64,000 bases of DNA from an uncultured Dehalococcoidia bacterium (GCA_958296445.1 OY282565.1:971936-1035935), one strand, 5' to 3'. Positions 1-8,929 are shown, counted from the stretch's first letter. Numbers and translations are program-made. The notes: generated by a model not told the origin, from the sequence alone.

Positions 1-606
1 ACCGAGTGGGAAGAAATCCGCGAGGCCAGGCTACAGGCCGCCGCCCAAAAGGCCGCAGAGGCCGCCGCCCGGGCCGCCGCCGAAGCCGCCGCCGCCGAAG
101 AAGCCGCCATAATGTCGGAACTGGAAGCCGAAGAACAGGAAGCGGAGCTGGCCGCCGTTGCCGCCGAAGCCGCCGCCCAAGAAACCCCCGTCGCCGAATC
201 CGCAGCCCCCGAACCCGTAGCTGGCGACGCCCCCGAGACGCCGGAAACGGCCGCCGAAGAAGACATACCCCAACCCGTCGTCGCCGACATAGACCAAGAA
301 AGCATCCTCGAAGAGCTTATCCGCGAAGAAGAGCAGCCGCCCGCTGAAGACTCCGGCGACTCGGAAGGTCTAAGCGTCGAAGACCTAGACTCCTTTACCC
401 TCGATGAGCTGCCCGTCATTGACGTGGAAGACGACGAAGAAGAGCCGGACGATGGCGCCCTAGAATTGCCCGCAGTGCCGGTTCTGACGCCCGACGCCGG
501 TAAAATCCGGTTCGCCGAGGACATTGTTGAAGACATACGCGGCGGCGGACGCCGGGGCGGGGGCCGCCGTCGGGGAGGTGGTGGCGGCGGTTCGCGGCGG
601 CGTTAG
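1..606 (+). CDS. nusA: Transcription termination/antitermination factor NusA, C-terminal part (5' end outside window)
   Basis: The reading frame is already open at base 1 and ends in TAG at 604-606. The visible ~200 residues are a low-complexity Ala/Glu-rich acidic region followed by an Arg/Gly-rich tail (GGGRRGGGRRRGGGGGG type). No catalytic or RNA-binding domain lies within the window. The identification rests on position: the gene is directly upstream of rnpM (ylxR), infB, rbfA and truB, and nusA occupies that slot in the conserved bacterial operon. The opening residues TEWEEIREARL resemble the end of a helix-hairpin-helix region that precedes such a tail. The acidic-then-basic tail could be a flexible RNA- or protein-binding extension (inference). 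A different protein in this position is possible but less likely. Confidence 0.7.
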   Translation, partial: TEWEEIREARLQAAAQKAAEAAARAAAEAAAAEEAAIMSELEAEEQEAELAAVAAEAAAQETPVAESAAPEPVAGDAPETPETAAEEDIPQPVVADIDQESILEELIREEEQPPAEDSGDSEGLSVEDLDSFTLDELPVIDVEDDEEEPDDGALELPAVPVLTPDAGKIRFAEDIVEDIRGGGRRGGGRRRGGGGGGSRRR

Positions 607-647
607 CCGTCCCGTCCCATCAGCAACACGGTGAGGAGGGAATTACC

Positions 648-944
648 TTGCCCCGAAAGCGGCATATCCCGGAGCGCACTTGTGTCGCCTGCGGCGCCAA
701 AAAGCCCAAGCGCGAAATGGTGCGGGTGGCCTGTTCCCCCCAGGGGCAGGTTTCCGTGGACGCCACCGGCAAGGCCCCCGGGCGCGGCGCTTATGTCTGC
801 GGCCCGGACTGCTGGGATACCGCCCTAGGCCGGGGTCGGCTGGCCCGCAGCTTGGGCCGCCGCCTTTCCAAAAGCGACCTGGATTCCCTCCGGGCCGACG
901 CCCCGGAAACCCTGCGCCCCCCGGCCGGTCAGCCGGTTTCCTGA
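648..944 (+). CDS. rnpM: RNase P modulator RnpM (YlxR family)
   Basis: This is a 98-residue basic protein of the YlxR/DUF448 family, whose Bacillus member binds RNase P RNA and modulates its activity. The family signature is clear: PERTCVACGAKKPKREMVRV near the N-terminus (residues 8-27), then GRGAYVC around residues 45-51. The start is a TTG at 648, preceded by AGGAGGG at 634-640 with a good spacer; no ATG fits. It sits between nusA and infB, its usual location, and is probably co-transcribed with them. The C-terminal 20 residues are Pro/Ala-rich and poorly conserved. Confidence 0.9.
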   Translation: MPRKRHIPERTCVACGAKKPKREMVRVACSPQGQVSVDATGKAPGRGAYVCGPDCWDTALGRGRLARSLGRRLSKSDLDSLRADAPETLRPPAGQPVS

Positions 945-988
945 TTCCCCCAGCGAGCTTAACCCGGTTTTGGCAGGTGAGCGAATAG

Positions 989-2842
989 ATGACTACGACT
1001 ACAATGGCGGTCACGGACGCGGGAGACGAAAGAGGCAGCAGAGGGCAGCGGCCCCGGCGGGAGCGCGGCGAGCGGCGCAGCGGAGGGCAACAGTCCCGCC
1101 CGCTGGTCTTGCCCTCCACCATGACGGTTCAATACCTCGCCGAGGTGCTGAACCAGTCCGCCATTGACGTCATCAAACAGTTGATGCGCAACGGCATTAT
1201 GGCCAGTATGAACCAGGTCATTGACTACCAGGTTGCCACCCTAGTCACCACCGCTTTCGGCATCCGCACCAGCATGGCCCCCGAACCCGCCGCCGCCGCA
1301 GTGCGGGCCGCCGCCCTCATCGGAGAAGCCGCGGACGAAGCCGAAGACCTGATTCCACGCCCGCCCGTGGTTGTCGTGCTGGGCCACGTTGACCACGGCA
1401 AGACCTCCCTGCTGGACTACATCAAGAGCTCCCGCGTCGCCGACCGCGAAATCGGCGGCATCACCCAGCATATGGGCGCCTACCAAGTCGAAGCCGGCGG
1501 CGGCCCCATCACCTTCCTCGACACCCCCGGCCACGCCGCCTTTACCGCCATCCGCGCCCGCGGCGCCCGCGTTACCGACATCGCCGTGCTGGTGGTCGCC
1601 GCCGACGACGGCATAATGCCCCAGACCGTCGAAGCCATCAACCACGCCAAAGCCGCCGACGTCCCCATCGTCGTCGCCATCAACAAAATGGATCTGCCCG
1701 GCGCCGACCCCGAGCGGGTCAAACGCCAGCTCAGCGAAAACGAGCTGCTGGTCGAGGATTGGGGCGGCGACATCATATCGGTCAACGTCTCCGCCCGCAC
1801 CGGCGAAGGCATAGACGATTTGCTGGAAAATCTGCAACTGGTCGCCGAAATTTCCGAACTGCGAGCCAACCCCGGCAAGCGGGCCTCGGGCGTAATCATC
1901 GAAGCCAAGCTCGACCGCAAGCGCGGCCCCAGCGCCACCGTGCTGGTCGCCGACGGCACCCTGTCCGTGGGCGACTACATCGTGGCCGGCACCGCCACCG
2001 GCCGCGTCCGCGCCTTGATGGACGACAAAGGCAAAAACATCGCCCAAGTCCCCCCCGGCGCCCCCGCGGAAATTCTGGGATTCGGTTCCCTCCCCGAAGC
2101 CGGCGACCGCTTGACCGTCGCCGCCAGCGACCGCGAAGCCCGCTCTATGACTGGCCGCCGCGAGCGCTCCCGCATCACCCAAAGCCGCGCCCTCAGCCTA
2201 GAGGAAGTGGTCAACCGGGTAAACTTGGGAGACGTAAAGGAACTGAACCTCATCTTGAAGGCCGACGTTCAGGGCAGCCTAGAAGCTATCCGCCATTCGC
2301 TGGAGCGTCTGGTGGACGAGGACGCCAAGGTGCGGGTGCTGCACACCGGCGTCGGCGCCGTCACCGAGTCCGACGTGCTGCTTGCCAGCGCATCCGACGG
2401 CGTTATCATCAGCTTCTCCATCAGCGCCGAACCCAGCGCCGAGCGGCTGGCCGACCGTATGGGCGTCGAAATCCGCCCCTACAACATCATCTACCAGCTA
2501 ATTGACGACATCGAACTGTCCCTTCACGGAATGCTGGAGCCGGTGTCCACCGAAGTCATCGTCGGACGGGCCGAAATCCGGGAAATCTTCGGCGGGCGGC
2601 GCGGCACTCAAATCGCCGGTTGCCGCGTTACCGATGGCCGCATGGTGCGCAACGGCGCCGTGCGCGTAACCCGCGAAGGCAACGCCGTCGCCCAGACCAC
2701 CATATCCAGCCTGCGCCACTTCCGCGACGAAGTGAACGAAATGAACGCCGGTACGGAATGCGGCATTATCCTCCAAGGGTTTAACGATTTCCAGACCGGC
2801 GATATACTGGAAGTCTACCGCCAAGAACGGGCGCGGCGCTAA
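989..2842 (+). CDS. infB: Translation initiation factor IF-2
   Basis: This GTPase delivers initiator fMet-tRNA to the 30S subunit and promotes subunit joining. The 617-residue protein has a short basic N-terminus (1-38), an IF2_N helix bundle (about 39-92), and the G domain with G1 GHVDHGKT at 132-139, DTPGH (G3) and NKMD (G4). It then has EF-Tu-like domain II, the IF-2 domain III (beginning near [19 protein letters not shown]) and C-terminal domain IV. The N-terminal extension is much shorter than in E. coli but normal for this phylum. The ATG at 989 follows a weak AGGTGAG. The gene ends 87 bp before rbfA in the same operon. Confidence 0.97.
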   Translation: MTTTTMAVTDAGDERGSRGQRPRRERGERRSGGQQSRPLVLPSTMTVQYLAEVLNQSAIDVIKQLMRNGIMASMNQVIDYQVATLVTTAFGIRTSMAPEPAAAAVRAAALIGEAADEAEDLIPRPPVVVVLGHVDHGKTSLLDYIKSSRVADREIGGITQHMGAYQVEAGGGPITFLDTPGHAAFTAIRARGARVTDIAVLVVAADDGIMPQTVEAINHAKAADVPIVVAINKMDLPGADPERVKRQLSENELLVEDWGGDIISVNVSARTGEGIDDLLENLQLVAEISELRANPGKRASGVIIEAKLDRKRGPSATVLVADGTLSVGDYIVAGTATGRVRALMDDKGKNIAQVPPGAPAEILGFGSLPEAGDRLTVAASDREARSMTGRRERSRITQSRALSLEEVVNRVNLGDVKELNLILKADVQGSLEAIRHSLERLVDEDAKVRVLHTGVGAVTESDVLLASASDGVIISFSISAEPSAERLADRMGVEIRPYNIIYQLIDDIELSLHGMLEPVSTEVIVGRAEIREIFGGRRGTQIAGCRVTDGRMVRNGAVRVTREGNAVAQTTISSLRHFRDEVNEMNAGTECGIILQGFNDFQTGDILEVYRQERARR

Positions 2843-2929
2843 CCCAACCGCCCCGGGTTCCGGTCGCCCGCCGCCGGAACCCGGAACCAGTATCGGCAAC
2901 GCCCCGGTATCCTCCGTTGGGGGTGCGCG

Positions 2930-3379
2930 ATGCCCCGTCGCCTAGACCGCGTCAACGAACTGTTGCGCTCCGAAATCAGCCACCTCATCGCGCGTCAAAT
3001 CAAAGACCCGCGGCTGGCCGGCGTCATCAGCATTACCGAAGTCATCGCCTCCGGCGACCTCCGCAGCGCCCGCGTCTACCTCAGCGTTATGGGCCCCCAA
3101 GCCGACCGCCAGGCCGCCCTCGACGGCATCCGCTCCGCGGCGTCCTTCCTGCGCCGGGAACTGCGCGGCCGAGTCAACCTGCGCCACACCCCCCACCTGA
3201 CCTTCGCCCTCGACGACTCCATCGAGGAAGGCGACCGCGTGCTGCGCCTGATGGACGCCCTGCCCCCCGAACACCCCACCGTCGAATACCCCGCCGCTGA
3301 ATACCCCGTCGCCGAATACACGGAACGCCCCGAACCCCGGCGGCGCGTCCGGGCCCCCCGAACCAACGGGAGCCAGTGA
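2930..3379 (+). CDS. rbfA: Ribosome-binding factor A
   Basis: RbfA is a KH-domain protein that binds the 30S subunit during late 16S rRNA maturation and cold adaptation. The 149-residue product opens with MPRRLDRVNELLRSEIS, has the DPRLAGVISITEV strand-helix region, and ends its core with LRHTPHLTFALDDSIEEG, the canonical family motif. The last ~45 residues, after LMDALP, are a non-conserved Pro/Glu/Tyr-rich tail containing a tandem EYPxAEYPVAEY repeat. The ATG at 2930 is chosen because the motif starts there. The gene overlaps nothing and is followed by truB after 1 bp, so the two are probably translationally coupled. Confidence 0.95.
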   Translation: MPRRLDRVNELLRSEISHLIARQIKDPRLAGVISITEVIASGDLRSARVYLSVMGPQADRQAALDGIRSAASFLRRELRGRVNLRHTPHLTFALDDSIEEGDRVLRLMDALPPEHPTVEYPAAEYPVAEYTERPEPRRRVRAPRTNGSQ

Positions 3380-3380
3380 T

Positions 3381-4391
3381 TTGCCTATGCCAGCAAACGC
3401 CACGCCAAAAAACAACGTTATGCCAAAAAACAATGACGAGCCGGCCGCGGTCAACGGCTTCATCAACCTCTACAAACCCGTCGGCATCACCTCTATGGAA
3501 GCCCTGCGCCGGGTGAAACGCATCACCGGCCAGAGAAAAAAGGTGGGCCACGGCGGAACTATGGATCCGCTGGCCTGCGGCGTCCTGCCCGTCTGCTTCG
3601 GCCAGGCCACCCGCCTGATGGACTACGTTGTAAGCGGATCCAAACGCTACGTGATGGACGTCAAGCTCGGCGAGTCCACCACCACCTACGACTCCGAAGG
3701 CGAAATCACCGCCACCCGCAGCGTGGGAAACATCACGCGGGCCGATGTCGAATCCGCCCTCGACGCCTTTACCGGCGTCGTTGACCAAGTGCCGCCGATG
3801 TACAGCGCCGTAAAAGTGGACGGGCAGCGGCTATACAAGCTGGCCCGCGCCGGCATCGAAGTGGAGCGCGAAGCCCGCAGCGTCGAAATCCACGGCATCC
3901 GCCTGACCCGGCTGGAGCCGCCCATCCTGACCCTCGACGTGGAGTGCGGGCGCGGCGTCTATATGCGCACGCTGGCCCACGACCTAGGCGAAGCCCTAGG
4001 CTGCGGGGCCCACGTCGCCGCCCTAGAGCGGCGTAGCTGCGCCGGATTTTCCTCCGCCGACGGCATCACCCCCGAGGAACTGGAAGCCCACGCCCAGACC
4101 CCCGGCGGCTGGCGTCGCCACCTCCACCCCGTTGATTGGGTAGTGCGCGACCTGAAAACGGTCACTGTAGGCCCCGCCGCCGAAAAGTTTTTGCGCAACG
4201 GCCAATCGGTGAGCCTAGGCCGCCCCAACCTCACCGCCGGATACCTAGAGCAGTTCCGCGCCTACAACACCGCCGGCCAGTTTCTGGCCCTAGTGCGCTT
4301 CGACCGCGCCGGCAATTCCTGGAAACCCCTCAAAGTATTCAACACCGGCGCCCGTTCCCCCCTGGCCCCGCCCGGCCCATTGTCACCCTGA
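3381..4391 (+). CDS. truB: tRNA pseudouridine(55) synthase TruB
   Basis: TruB converts U55 of tRNAs to pseudouridine. The 336-residue protein has the opening NLYKPVGITSMEALRRV and the catalytic motif GHGGTMDPLACGVLPV, with the nucleophilic Asp in TMDP. It also has MYSAVKVDGQRLYKLAR and the RGVYMRTLAHDLG segment, followed by a PUA-like C-terminus. Start candidates are TTG 3381, used here because it lies 1 bp after the rbfA stop, and ATG 3387 in the same frame. The stop TGA (4389-4391) and the last few residues (SPLAPPGPLSP) lie inside a palindromic repeat. The native C-terminus was therefore probably rewritten by a repeat insertion. Confidence 0.95.
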   Translation: MPMPANATPKNNVMPKNNDEPAAVNGFINLYKPVGITSMEALRRVKRITGQRKKVGHGGTMDPLACGVLPVCFGQATRLMDYVVSGSKRYVMDVKLGESTTTYDSEGEITATRSVGNITRADVESALDAFTGVVDQVPPMYSAVKVDGQRLYKLARAGIEVEREARSVEIHGIRLTRLEPPILTLDVECGRGVYMRTLAHDLGEALGCGAHVAALERRSCAGFSSADGITPEELEAHAQTPGGWRRHLHPVDWVVRDLKTVTVGPAAEKFLRNGQSVSLGRPNLTAGYLEQFRAYNTAGQFLALVRFDRAGNSWKPLKVFNTGARSPLAPPGPLSP

Positions 4392-4452
4392 GCAAAGCGA
4401 AGGGTCTCACCGCCCAAGCCGGGATTCTTCGCTTTGCTCAGAATGACAGACA
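4380..4452. repeat. Inverted pair of GTCA-type palindromes at the truB 3' end
   Basis: A CACCCTGAGC / GCGAAGGGTC hairpin at 4382-4405 is followed about 16 bp later by the complementary-type unit GATTCTTCGC / GCTCAGAATGAC. Together they form the two-hairpin core of the composite element seen throughout the window, here in reversed orientation. The rest of 4453-4638 contains one further partial unit and no recognisable gene. Confidence 0.85.
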
Positions 4453-4638
4453 GCTTGCTCAGAATCCCGGCACTGGACAGACAAATGACAGGCAGCGGAA
4501 GCACTTTCCCAATTTTCTCCAGCTTGTTGCCAACTGTATATTCTAAGTTAAAGTACATACAAACCGGGAATTGCCGCGAAGCAGGGAAACCCCGCGAAAT
4601 CACGGGAAATCACAGGCATTTCACAAAGGGGGTTCATT

Positions 4639-4779
4639 ATGGAGGCTTATTGCCTGAAGTGCCGGGAGAAACGGGAGATTAGCAACCCAGAGCAGGTGAC
4701 CCTGAAAAACGGACGCCCCGCCACCAAGGGAGACTGCCCGGCCTGCGGCACCAAAATGTTCCGCATCGGCAAATCCTGA
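4639..4779 (+). CDS. DUF5679 small zinc-ribbon protein
   Basis: A 46-residue protein with two CxxC knuckles (CLKC at residues 5-8 and CPAC at 34-37) separated by REISNPEQVTLKNGRPATKG and ending in GTKMFRIGKS. This matches the DUF5679 family, common in Chloroflexota and Actinobacteria, of unknown function. The four cysteines should bind one zinc ion. The ATG at 4639 follows AAAGGGGG at 4626-4633. It is a stand-alone gene convergent with the PHP gene, which begins its stop side at 4810. Confidence 0.85.
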   Translation: MEAYCLKCREKREISNPEQVTLKNGRPATKGDCPACGTKMFRIGKS

Positions 4780-4809
4780 ACGTTCCGGTTCGCGCCCAGC
4801 GAACCCCGC

Positions 4810-5484
4810 TCAGGCCGGCGTCAGCGAATCAAACCCCAGCTTCGCCAGCAATTCCCGCGGATTATCCTCCAAAAGGGCGTGGACTTCGTCATCGTCGAGG
4901 CCCGCGCCCTTTGCCACTTTCTGGCATAGCTCTGGCGTGAGCAGATCCTCCGGCGCGTGGGCGTCGGAATCCAGCACCATAATGGCCCCGGCCTGCCGCG
5001 CCACCTTGACCACATGGCCGTTAGCCAAGCTATGCCCCCGCCGCGCCGACACCTCCAGCCGCACCCCCCGCTCGGCGGCCAGCCGCGCCTCGTCCGGGGT
5101 AATCAGCCCAGGATGCGCCAGAACGTCCACCCACGGCGACCGTATCGCCGCCTCGTTGGTTCCCGGCTCCACCGGCTCCACCGGCGTCTCGCCGTGCACC
5201 GCCACCAGTTTCGCCCCCATCTCCTTGGCCGTCCGGGCCACCAAATCTATGTCATCCTTGGGAACGTGGGTAATCTCCACCCCCGGCAAGGCCAGAATGT
5301 CCCACCGCCTGCTGGCAACGTCGCAGTCAACCGCCAGCGTCTTAACCACGAATTCCACATTCCCCAACCCCACGTGGTCGGTCACCGCCATCGCCTTGTA
5401 GCCGCGCACCAGCGCCCGCCGAATCAGCTCAATGGGCGACAGCACCCCATCGCTCAGAAAAGTATGGGTGTGAAAATCGTACAT
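4810..5484 (-). CDS. PHP-domain metal-dependent phosphoesterase (histidinol-phosphatase-like)
   Basis: The 224-residue protein starts MYDFHTHTFLSDG, the first metal-binding motif of the PHP superfamily (HxHTxxSDG). It continues with AVTDHVG, LPGVEITHV, a VHGE(T) motif, LAHPG and DSDAHAPEDL, giving the full set of His/Asp/Glu ligands for a trinuclear metal site. The family hydrolyses phosphoesters; this branch is usually annotated as histidinol-phosphate phosphatase, but the substrate cannot be read from sequence. A longer frame continues upstream to 5817. The ATG at 5484 is chosen because GGGAGGAG lies just before it and the family motif starts at residue 5. Confidence 0.9.
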   Translation of the reverse strand: MYDFHTHTFLSDGVLSPIELIRRALVRGYKAMAVTDHVGLGNVEFVVKTLAVDCDVASRRWDILALPGVEITHVPKDDIDLVARTAKEMGAKLVAVHGETPVEPVEPGTNEAAIRSPWVDVLAHPGLITPDEARLAAERGVRLEVSARRGHSLANGHVVKVARQAGAIMVLDSDAHAPEDLLTPELCQKVAKGAGLDDDEVHALLEDNPRELLAKLGFDSLTPA

Positions 5485-5652
5485 CGCTCCTCCCTTGCAA
5501 CCCGCAAATCCGTTCCCACGGCCAAACCAGCCCGCCAAGTATAAAATGCGCCCCTGCCCCGCACAAGCGGCGGTATCCTCCGCGTTGACTTTCCCGCCTG
5601 CCGCCCCTAGAATGCCCCCGTTTCCCGCCCTATACCCAATAGGAGATTGAGC

Positions 5653-6003
5653 TTGGAGCAGCCTGGCGCAACGGCGCAGCCCGGCGCCCCGGCCGCCACT
5701 GCCTGCCATAGCTGCGGGCGCATGGCGCGGGCCGGGCGGGCCTTCGCCTTCCGCCCGCCGGGAGCGGCCCCCGCCACCGCCGGAAGCGTCAAATGCATCC
5801 GCTGCGCCCCCCTTCACCCCCCGATGCTGCGGCGTTCCCTCATCGTCGCCCTGATTGTCGGCACCATCCTCACCCTCCTGAACCAGGGCGACAACCTCTT
5901 TTCCGGTAATTGGAGCAACGCCCTCTACTGGAAAATACCCCTCACCTACTGCGTGCCTTTCTTGGTGGCGACCTACGGCGCCCTCACCGCCGCCCGCCGT
6001 TAG
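5653..6003 (+). CDS. NrtS-like small membrane protein with N-terminal zinc-ribbon-like segment
   Basis: The 116-residue protein has two parts. Residues ~15-55 contain CHSCG and CIRC pairs, suggesting a small zinc-binding module. Residues ~60-116 contain two hydrophobic segments with the signature LIVALIVGTILTLLNQGD and LTYCVPFLVATYGALTAAR. That signature matches the NrtS family, first linked to nitrate/nitrite transport in cyanobacteria. The start is taken as TTG 5653 because AGGAGA at 5641-5646 is 6 bp upstream; TTG 5647 would leave no spacer. The stop TAG overlaps the lexA stop on the other strand (convergent). Transport function here is inferred from family only. Confidence 0.75.
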   Translation: MEQPGATAQPGAPAATACHSCGRMARAGRAFAFRPPGAAPATAGSVKCIRCAPLHPPMLRRSLIVALIVGTILTLLNQGDNLFSGNWSNALYWKIPLTYCVPFLVATYGALTAARR

Positions 6004-6653
6004 CCGTACTTCCGCAGCACCGTCACCACCTTGCCCCGCACCTCCACGTTTTCCGCCGCGCAGTAAATCGGCGTCATCGTGCTGTTGGCCGGTTGCAGCC
6101 GCACCTGCTCGCCCTCTTGATAGAACTTTTTCAGCGTCGCTTCCTCTTCCTGCTTCAGCCAGGCCACCACCATCTCCCCGTTGGACGCCTCATGCGCCGG
6201 TTTAATCACCACCACGTCCCCGTCGTCAATCAGCGCGTCTATCATCGAAGTGCCGCGCACCGTGAGCGCGAACAGCTTGCCGTGACGCCGCGGCAGGTCG
6301 GGCGAAATCTCCACCGTGTCGAACTCTTCGCTGGCCGCCGCGTCTTCCGACGAAAACACCGGGATCGGCTGCCCTGCGGCGATGGAGCCGACTATCTGCA
6401 CCCTAGGCGCGTTGGAAACCGGCTGCCCCTCATTGTCCAGCAACTCAATCCCCCGCGCCACCTCCCGGCGCCGGTTCAGATACCCCGCCTCCTCCAGTTG
6501 CTTCAGGTTGTAATCCACCACCGACGTGGAACTGATGTCGCAGGCTTGCTGAATGTCCCGCACCGTCGGCGGTATCCCGTTCTCGGAGTAAAACTGTTGC
6601 AGAAACTCAAGAATCCGCCGCCGCCGTGCTGGCATCTTTTTTCTCGTAACCAT
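6000..6653 (-). CDS. lexA: LexA repressor (SOS regulator)
   Basis: LexA represses DNA-damage genes until RecA-stimulated self-cleavage. In this 217-residue protein the winged HTH spans about 8-70 (RRRRILEFLQQFYSENGIPPTVRDI). The cleavage bond is Ala93-Gly94 in SIAAGQP. The catalytic dyad is Ser136 (RGTSMIDALIDDGD) and Lys175 (EATLKKF). The start ATG at 6653 follows GGTGAGGAGAG; an in-frame upstream ATG at 6692 is less likely because it would include the probable operator. A LexA-box-like sequence lies just upstream, consistent with autoregulation. The gene converges on the NrtS-like gene, sharing stop-codon bases. Confidence 0.95.
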   Translation of the reverse strand: MVTRKKMPARRRRILEFLQQFYSENGIPPTVRDIQQACDISSTSVVDYNLKQLEEAGYLNRRREVARGIELLDNEGQPVSNAPRVQIVGSIAAGQPIPVFSSEDAAASEEFDTVEISPDLPRRHGKLFALTVRGTSMIDALIDDGDVVVIKPAHEASNGEMVVAWLKQEEEATLKKFYQEGEQVRLQPANSTMTPIYCAAENVEVRGKVVTVLRKYG

Positions 6654-6674
6654 ACTCTCCTCACCCCTGACATA

Positions 6675-6686
6675 AAACCTATGTTC
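6675..6686 (-). promoter_or_regulatory. Putative LexA operator (GAACATAGGTTT)
   Basis: Read on the minus strand, GAACATAGGTTT lies 22 bp before the lexA start. It matches the Gram-positive-type SOS box core GAAC-N4-GTTC with one mismatch (GTTT). The location in the lexA leader supports autoregulation. The site is not proven. Confidence 0.5.
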
Positions 6687-6877
6687 TAGCACAAATTACC
6701 AAAGCCAAAGTCCCCTGTCAATGCCGAACTGTCATTCCCGAGAAATTTCCGATTCTTTGTCCGAAAATCCCCAAAATCCGGCAAATCCTGATTCAGACAA
6801 AAAGCCAAAGCCGCCGTCCCAACCCGCCCCCTCAATTGACACCGGCGGCGGTTGAACCTACTATGGAACTGAGGCCG

Positions 6878-7105
6878 CACTAGATGGGGAGCTAGCGGTG
6901 CCCTGCACCCGCAATCCGCTACAGCGGGATTGAATCCCTCCCAGAGGCTTGCCCGGTGGGCCTATATCGCGGCCGGAGGTCGTTGAAGGCCGGGTCCCAC
7001 GCGACGCAGACTTGTGAACCCCGCCAGGTCCGGAAGGAAGCAACGGTAAGCAGGCCCCTGCGGGCGCCGTGGGAGTGCCTGGCCCGAGGCGTCCGCCGCG
7101 ACACG
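6878..7105 (+). ncRNA. ffs: Signal recognition particle RNA (bacterial, large form)
   Basis: The conserved SRP domain IV core is visible at about 7020-7055: CCAGGTCCGGAAGGAAGCA followed by ACGGTAAG, with both internal-loop motifs that bind Ffh. Upstream are GGGGAGCTAGCGGTGCCCTG and further helices (GCGGCCGGAGGTCG / GGCCGGGTCCCACGCG) that pair with the 3' half (CGCCGTGGGAGTGCC). This gives an elongated hairpin of about 225-270 nt. The overall pattern fits the long bacterial SRP RNA rather than 4.5S RNA. Exact ends were judged by eye. Small ORFs in this interval are spurious. Confidence 0.88.
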
Positions 7106-7206
7106 CTCAGTTGTCACTGTCGAAGGGAGGTGCGCGGTCTCTTTACTATGCTCAACACACCTTTATTCCCCCTGTCCCTCGCCAAACCCCGGCTGCGGGG
7201 GCTTCC

Positions 7207-8067
7207 GTGACCGCCCAAGCCCGCCGCGCCGGGCCGCCCCGGCCCCGCAAATCGTTGGGCCAGCATTTCCTTTGCGATTCCCGCATCGCCGCCCGCATCG
7301 TTGACGCCGCCGCGCTGACCCCCGCCGATACCGTGGTCGAAATCGGCCCCGGCCGCGGCGTCCTTACCCGCCGCCTTACCCAGCAGGCCGGCCAAGTGGT
7401 GGCCGTCGAACTGGACGCCCGGCTATGCGACGAACTGCCCGCCCGCCTCGGCTTTCCCGCCAACCTGCAATGCATAACCGCCGACGCCCGCCAGGTTGAC
7501 CTGCCCGCCCTAGTTTCCGCCGCGCCGGGCTACAATGTCATCGGCAACCTGCCCTACTACGCCGCCAATCCCATCATCCGCCGCACCCTAGAATCCGTGC
7601 CGCCCCCGTCGCTGGCCCTGTTTATGGTGCAAAGAGAAGTCGCCGACACTATGACCGCCGCCCCCGGCGCTATGAGTATGCTCTCGGTAGCCACCCAATA
7701 CTACGCCGAGGCCCGCCTAATCTGCGCCGTCCCGCCCTCGGCCTTCCGCCCGCCGCCCAAGGTGCGCTCGGCGGTGGTGCGGCTGGCCCTGCGGGAACGC
7801 CCGGCGGTGGAAACGTCCGACCGCGAGGCGTTCTTTGCGCTTGTCCGCGCCGGATTCTCCGCCCCCCGCAAGCAGCTCCGCAACTCCCTCAGCCACGGCT
7901 TGGGCCTCCCCCCGGCAGACGGCGCGGCGGTGCTGGAGCGGGCCAGCATAGACGGCCGCCGCCGCCCCGCCACCCTCAGCCTCCAAGAATGGGCCGCCGT
8001 CTGCGCCGCCTGGCAGGAAACGGGAACGGCCCAGGAGATGAACCGCAGTGCCGCCCAACCCGTATAA
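7207..8067 (+). CDS. rsmA: 16S rRNA (adenine(1518)-N6/adenine(1519)-N6)-dimethyltransferase RsmA (KsgA)
   Basis: RsmA dimethylates two adjacent adenines in helix 45 of 16S rRNA using SAM. Motifs in the 286-residue product are KSLGQHFLCDSRIA near the N-terminus, the SAM-binding EIGPGRGVLTRRL, and the catalytic NLPYYAANPIIRR. The C-terminal FRPPPKVRSAVVRL and FSAPRKQLRNSL are typical of the family. The frame is open further upstream to 7069, but that stretch overlaps the SRP RNA. The GTG at 7207 is chosen because it leaves a normal N-terminus. The gene overlaps ispE by 20 bp, a common and probably coupled pair. Confidence 0.95.
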   Translation: MTAQARRAGPPRPRKSLGQHFLCDSRIAARIVDAAALTPADTVVEIGPGRGVLTRRLTQQAGQVVAVELDARLCDELPARLGFPANLQCITADARQVDLPALVSAAPGYNVIGNLPYYAANPIIRRTLESVPPPSLALFMVQREVADTMTAAPGAMSMLSVATQYYAEARLICAVPPSAFRPPPKVRSAVVRLALRERPAVETSDREAFFALVRAGFSAPRKQLRNSLSHGLGLPPADGAAVLERASIDGRRRPATLSLQEWAAVCAAWQETGTAQEMNRSAAQPV

Positions 8068-8929
8068 CGTAACCGCCTGCGCCAAGCTGAATCTGGCCTT
8101 CGAGGTGCTGGGCAAGCGGCCCGACGGCTACCACGAAGTCAAGACCGTTATGCAGACCATTGATTTGTCCGACCTGCTGGCTATAAGCCACTGGCCCACG
8201 CTCCAAGTCCAATGCGACAGCCCCGAACTCTCCGGCGAATCCAACCTAATCTGGAAAGCGGCGGCCGCCCTGGCCCGCAGCCGGGGCATCCAGCCCCGCG
8301 CCAGCATCCGCCTACGCAAGCGAATCCCCGTGGCTATGGGGCTCGGCGGCGGCAGCAGCGACGCCGCCGCCGCCCTACGCGCCCTCAATACCCTATGGGA
8401 GCTTTCCCTTTCCGACGAGGAACTGGCGGAAATCGCCGCTAGTGTCGGTTCCGACGTCCCCTTTTTCCTATGGGGCGGCACCGCCCTAGCCGAGGGGCGT
8501 GGCGAATCCATCCATCCCCTGCCCCCCCTGCCGCCCATCCGCTTGACCCTAGTTTTTCCCGATATAGCCATCAGCTACAAGACGCGCCGGATGTATTCCC
8601 GCCTTACCCCGGCCCATTACAGCGACGGCGGGGTAACGCGCCGTCTGGTGCAACTGCTTATGGGCGGGCAGTTCGTAGCCGAATCCATCCGCGGCTGCGT
8701 CTACAACGTATTTCAGGATGTAGCCGAATGGGAATTCCCGGTACTGGCCCAAATGCGCCGTGCCGCCCAAGAACGCGGCGGCCCCGACCTATATCTCTGC
8801 GGCGCCGGCCCCGCAATGTTCGCCATCCCGTCATCCGAAACCGAACACCGCGCGGCCGCCGAAGCCTTGCAACCAATGGGCGCCGCAGTATACCTTGTAA
8901 CCACAATAGCCAACCCCACCAACCCCTAA
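8048..8929 (+). CDS. ispE: 4-diphosphocytidyl-2-C-methyl-D-erythritol kinase IspE
   Basis: IspE phosphorylates CDP-methylerythritol in the non-mevalonate (MEP) isoprenoid pathway. The 293-residue GHMP kinase opens with ACAKLNLAFEVLGKRPDGYHEV. The ATP-binding glycine-rich loop is PVAMGLGGGSSDAAAALRAL near residues 95-115, and the C-terminal GAGPAMFAI matches the third GHMP motif. The start is a GTG at 8048 with CAGGAGATG about 8 bp upstream, placed within the end of rsmA. Presence of this gene implies isoprenoids are made through MEP. Confidence 0.96.
   Translation: MPPNPYNVTACAKLNLAFEVLGKRPDGYHEVKTVMQTIDLSDLLAISHWPTLQVQCDSPELSGESNLIWKAAAALARSRGIQPRASIRLRKRIPVAMGLGGGSSDAAAALRALNTLWELSLSDEELAEIAASVGSDVPFFLWGGTALAEGRGESIHPLPPLPPIRLTLVFPDIAISYKTRRMYSRLTPAHYSDGGVTRRLVQLLMGGQFVAESIRGCVYNVFQDVAEWEFPVLAQMRRAAQERGGPDLYLCGAGPAMFAIPSSETEHRAAAEALQPMGAAVYLVTTIANPTNP

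Noticed and set aside
1241..2182. A 313-codon Gly/Ala/Asp-rich frame opposite infB
   Set aside because: Pure antisense of the IF-2 G domain with no ribosome-binding site and low-complexity translation.
5485..5817. N-terminal extension of the PHP-domain protein
   Set aside because: The family motif HTHTFLSDG begins at residue 5 from ATG 5484, which has a good ribosome-binding site; the extension is low-complexity and lies opposite the NrtS-like gene.
7069..7206. Extension of rsmA upstream to 7069
   Set aside because: It would overlap the SRP RNA 3' part and adds residues not found in RsmA proteins; GTG 7207 fits the family.
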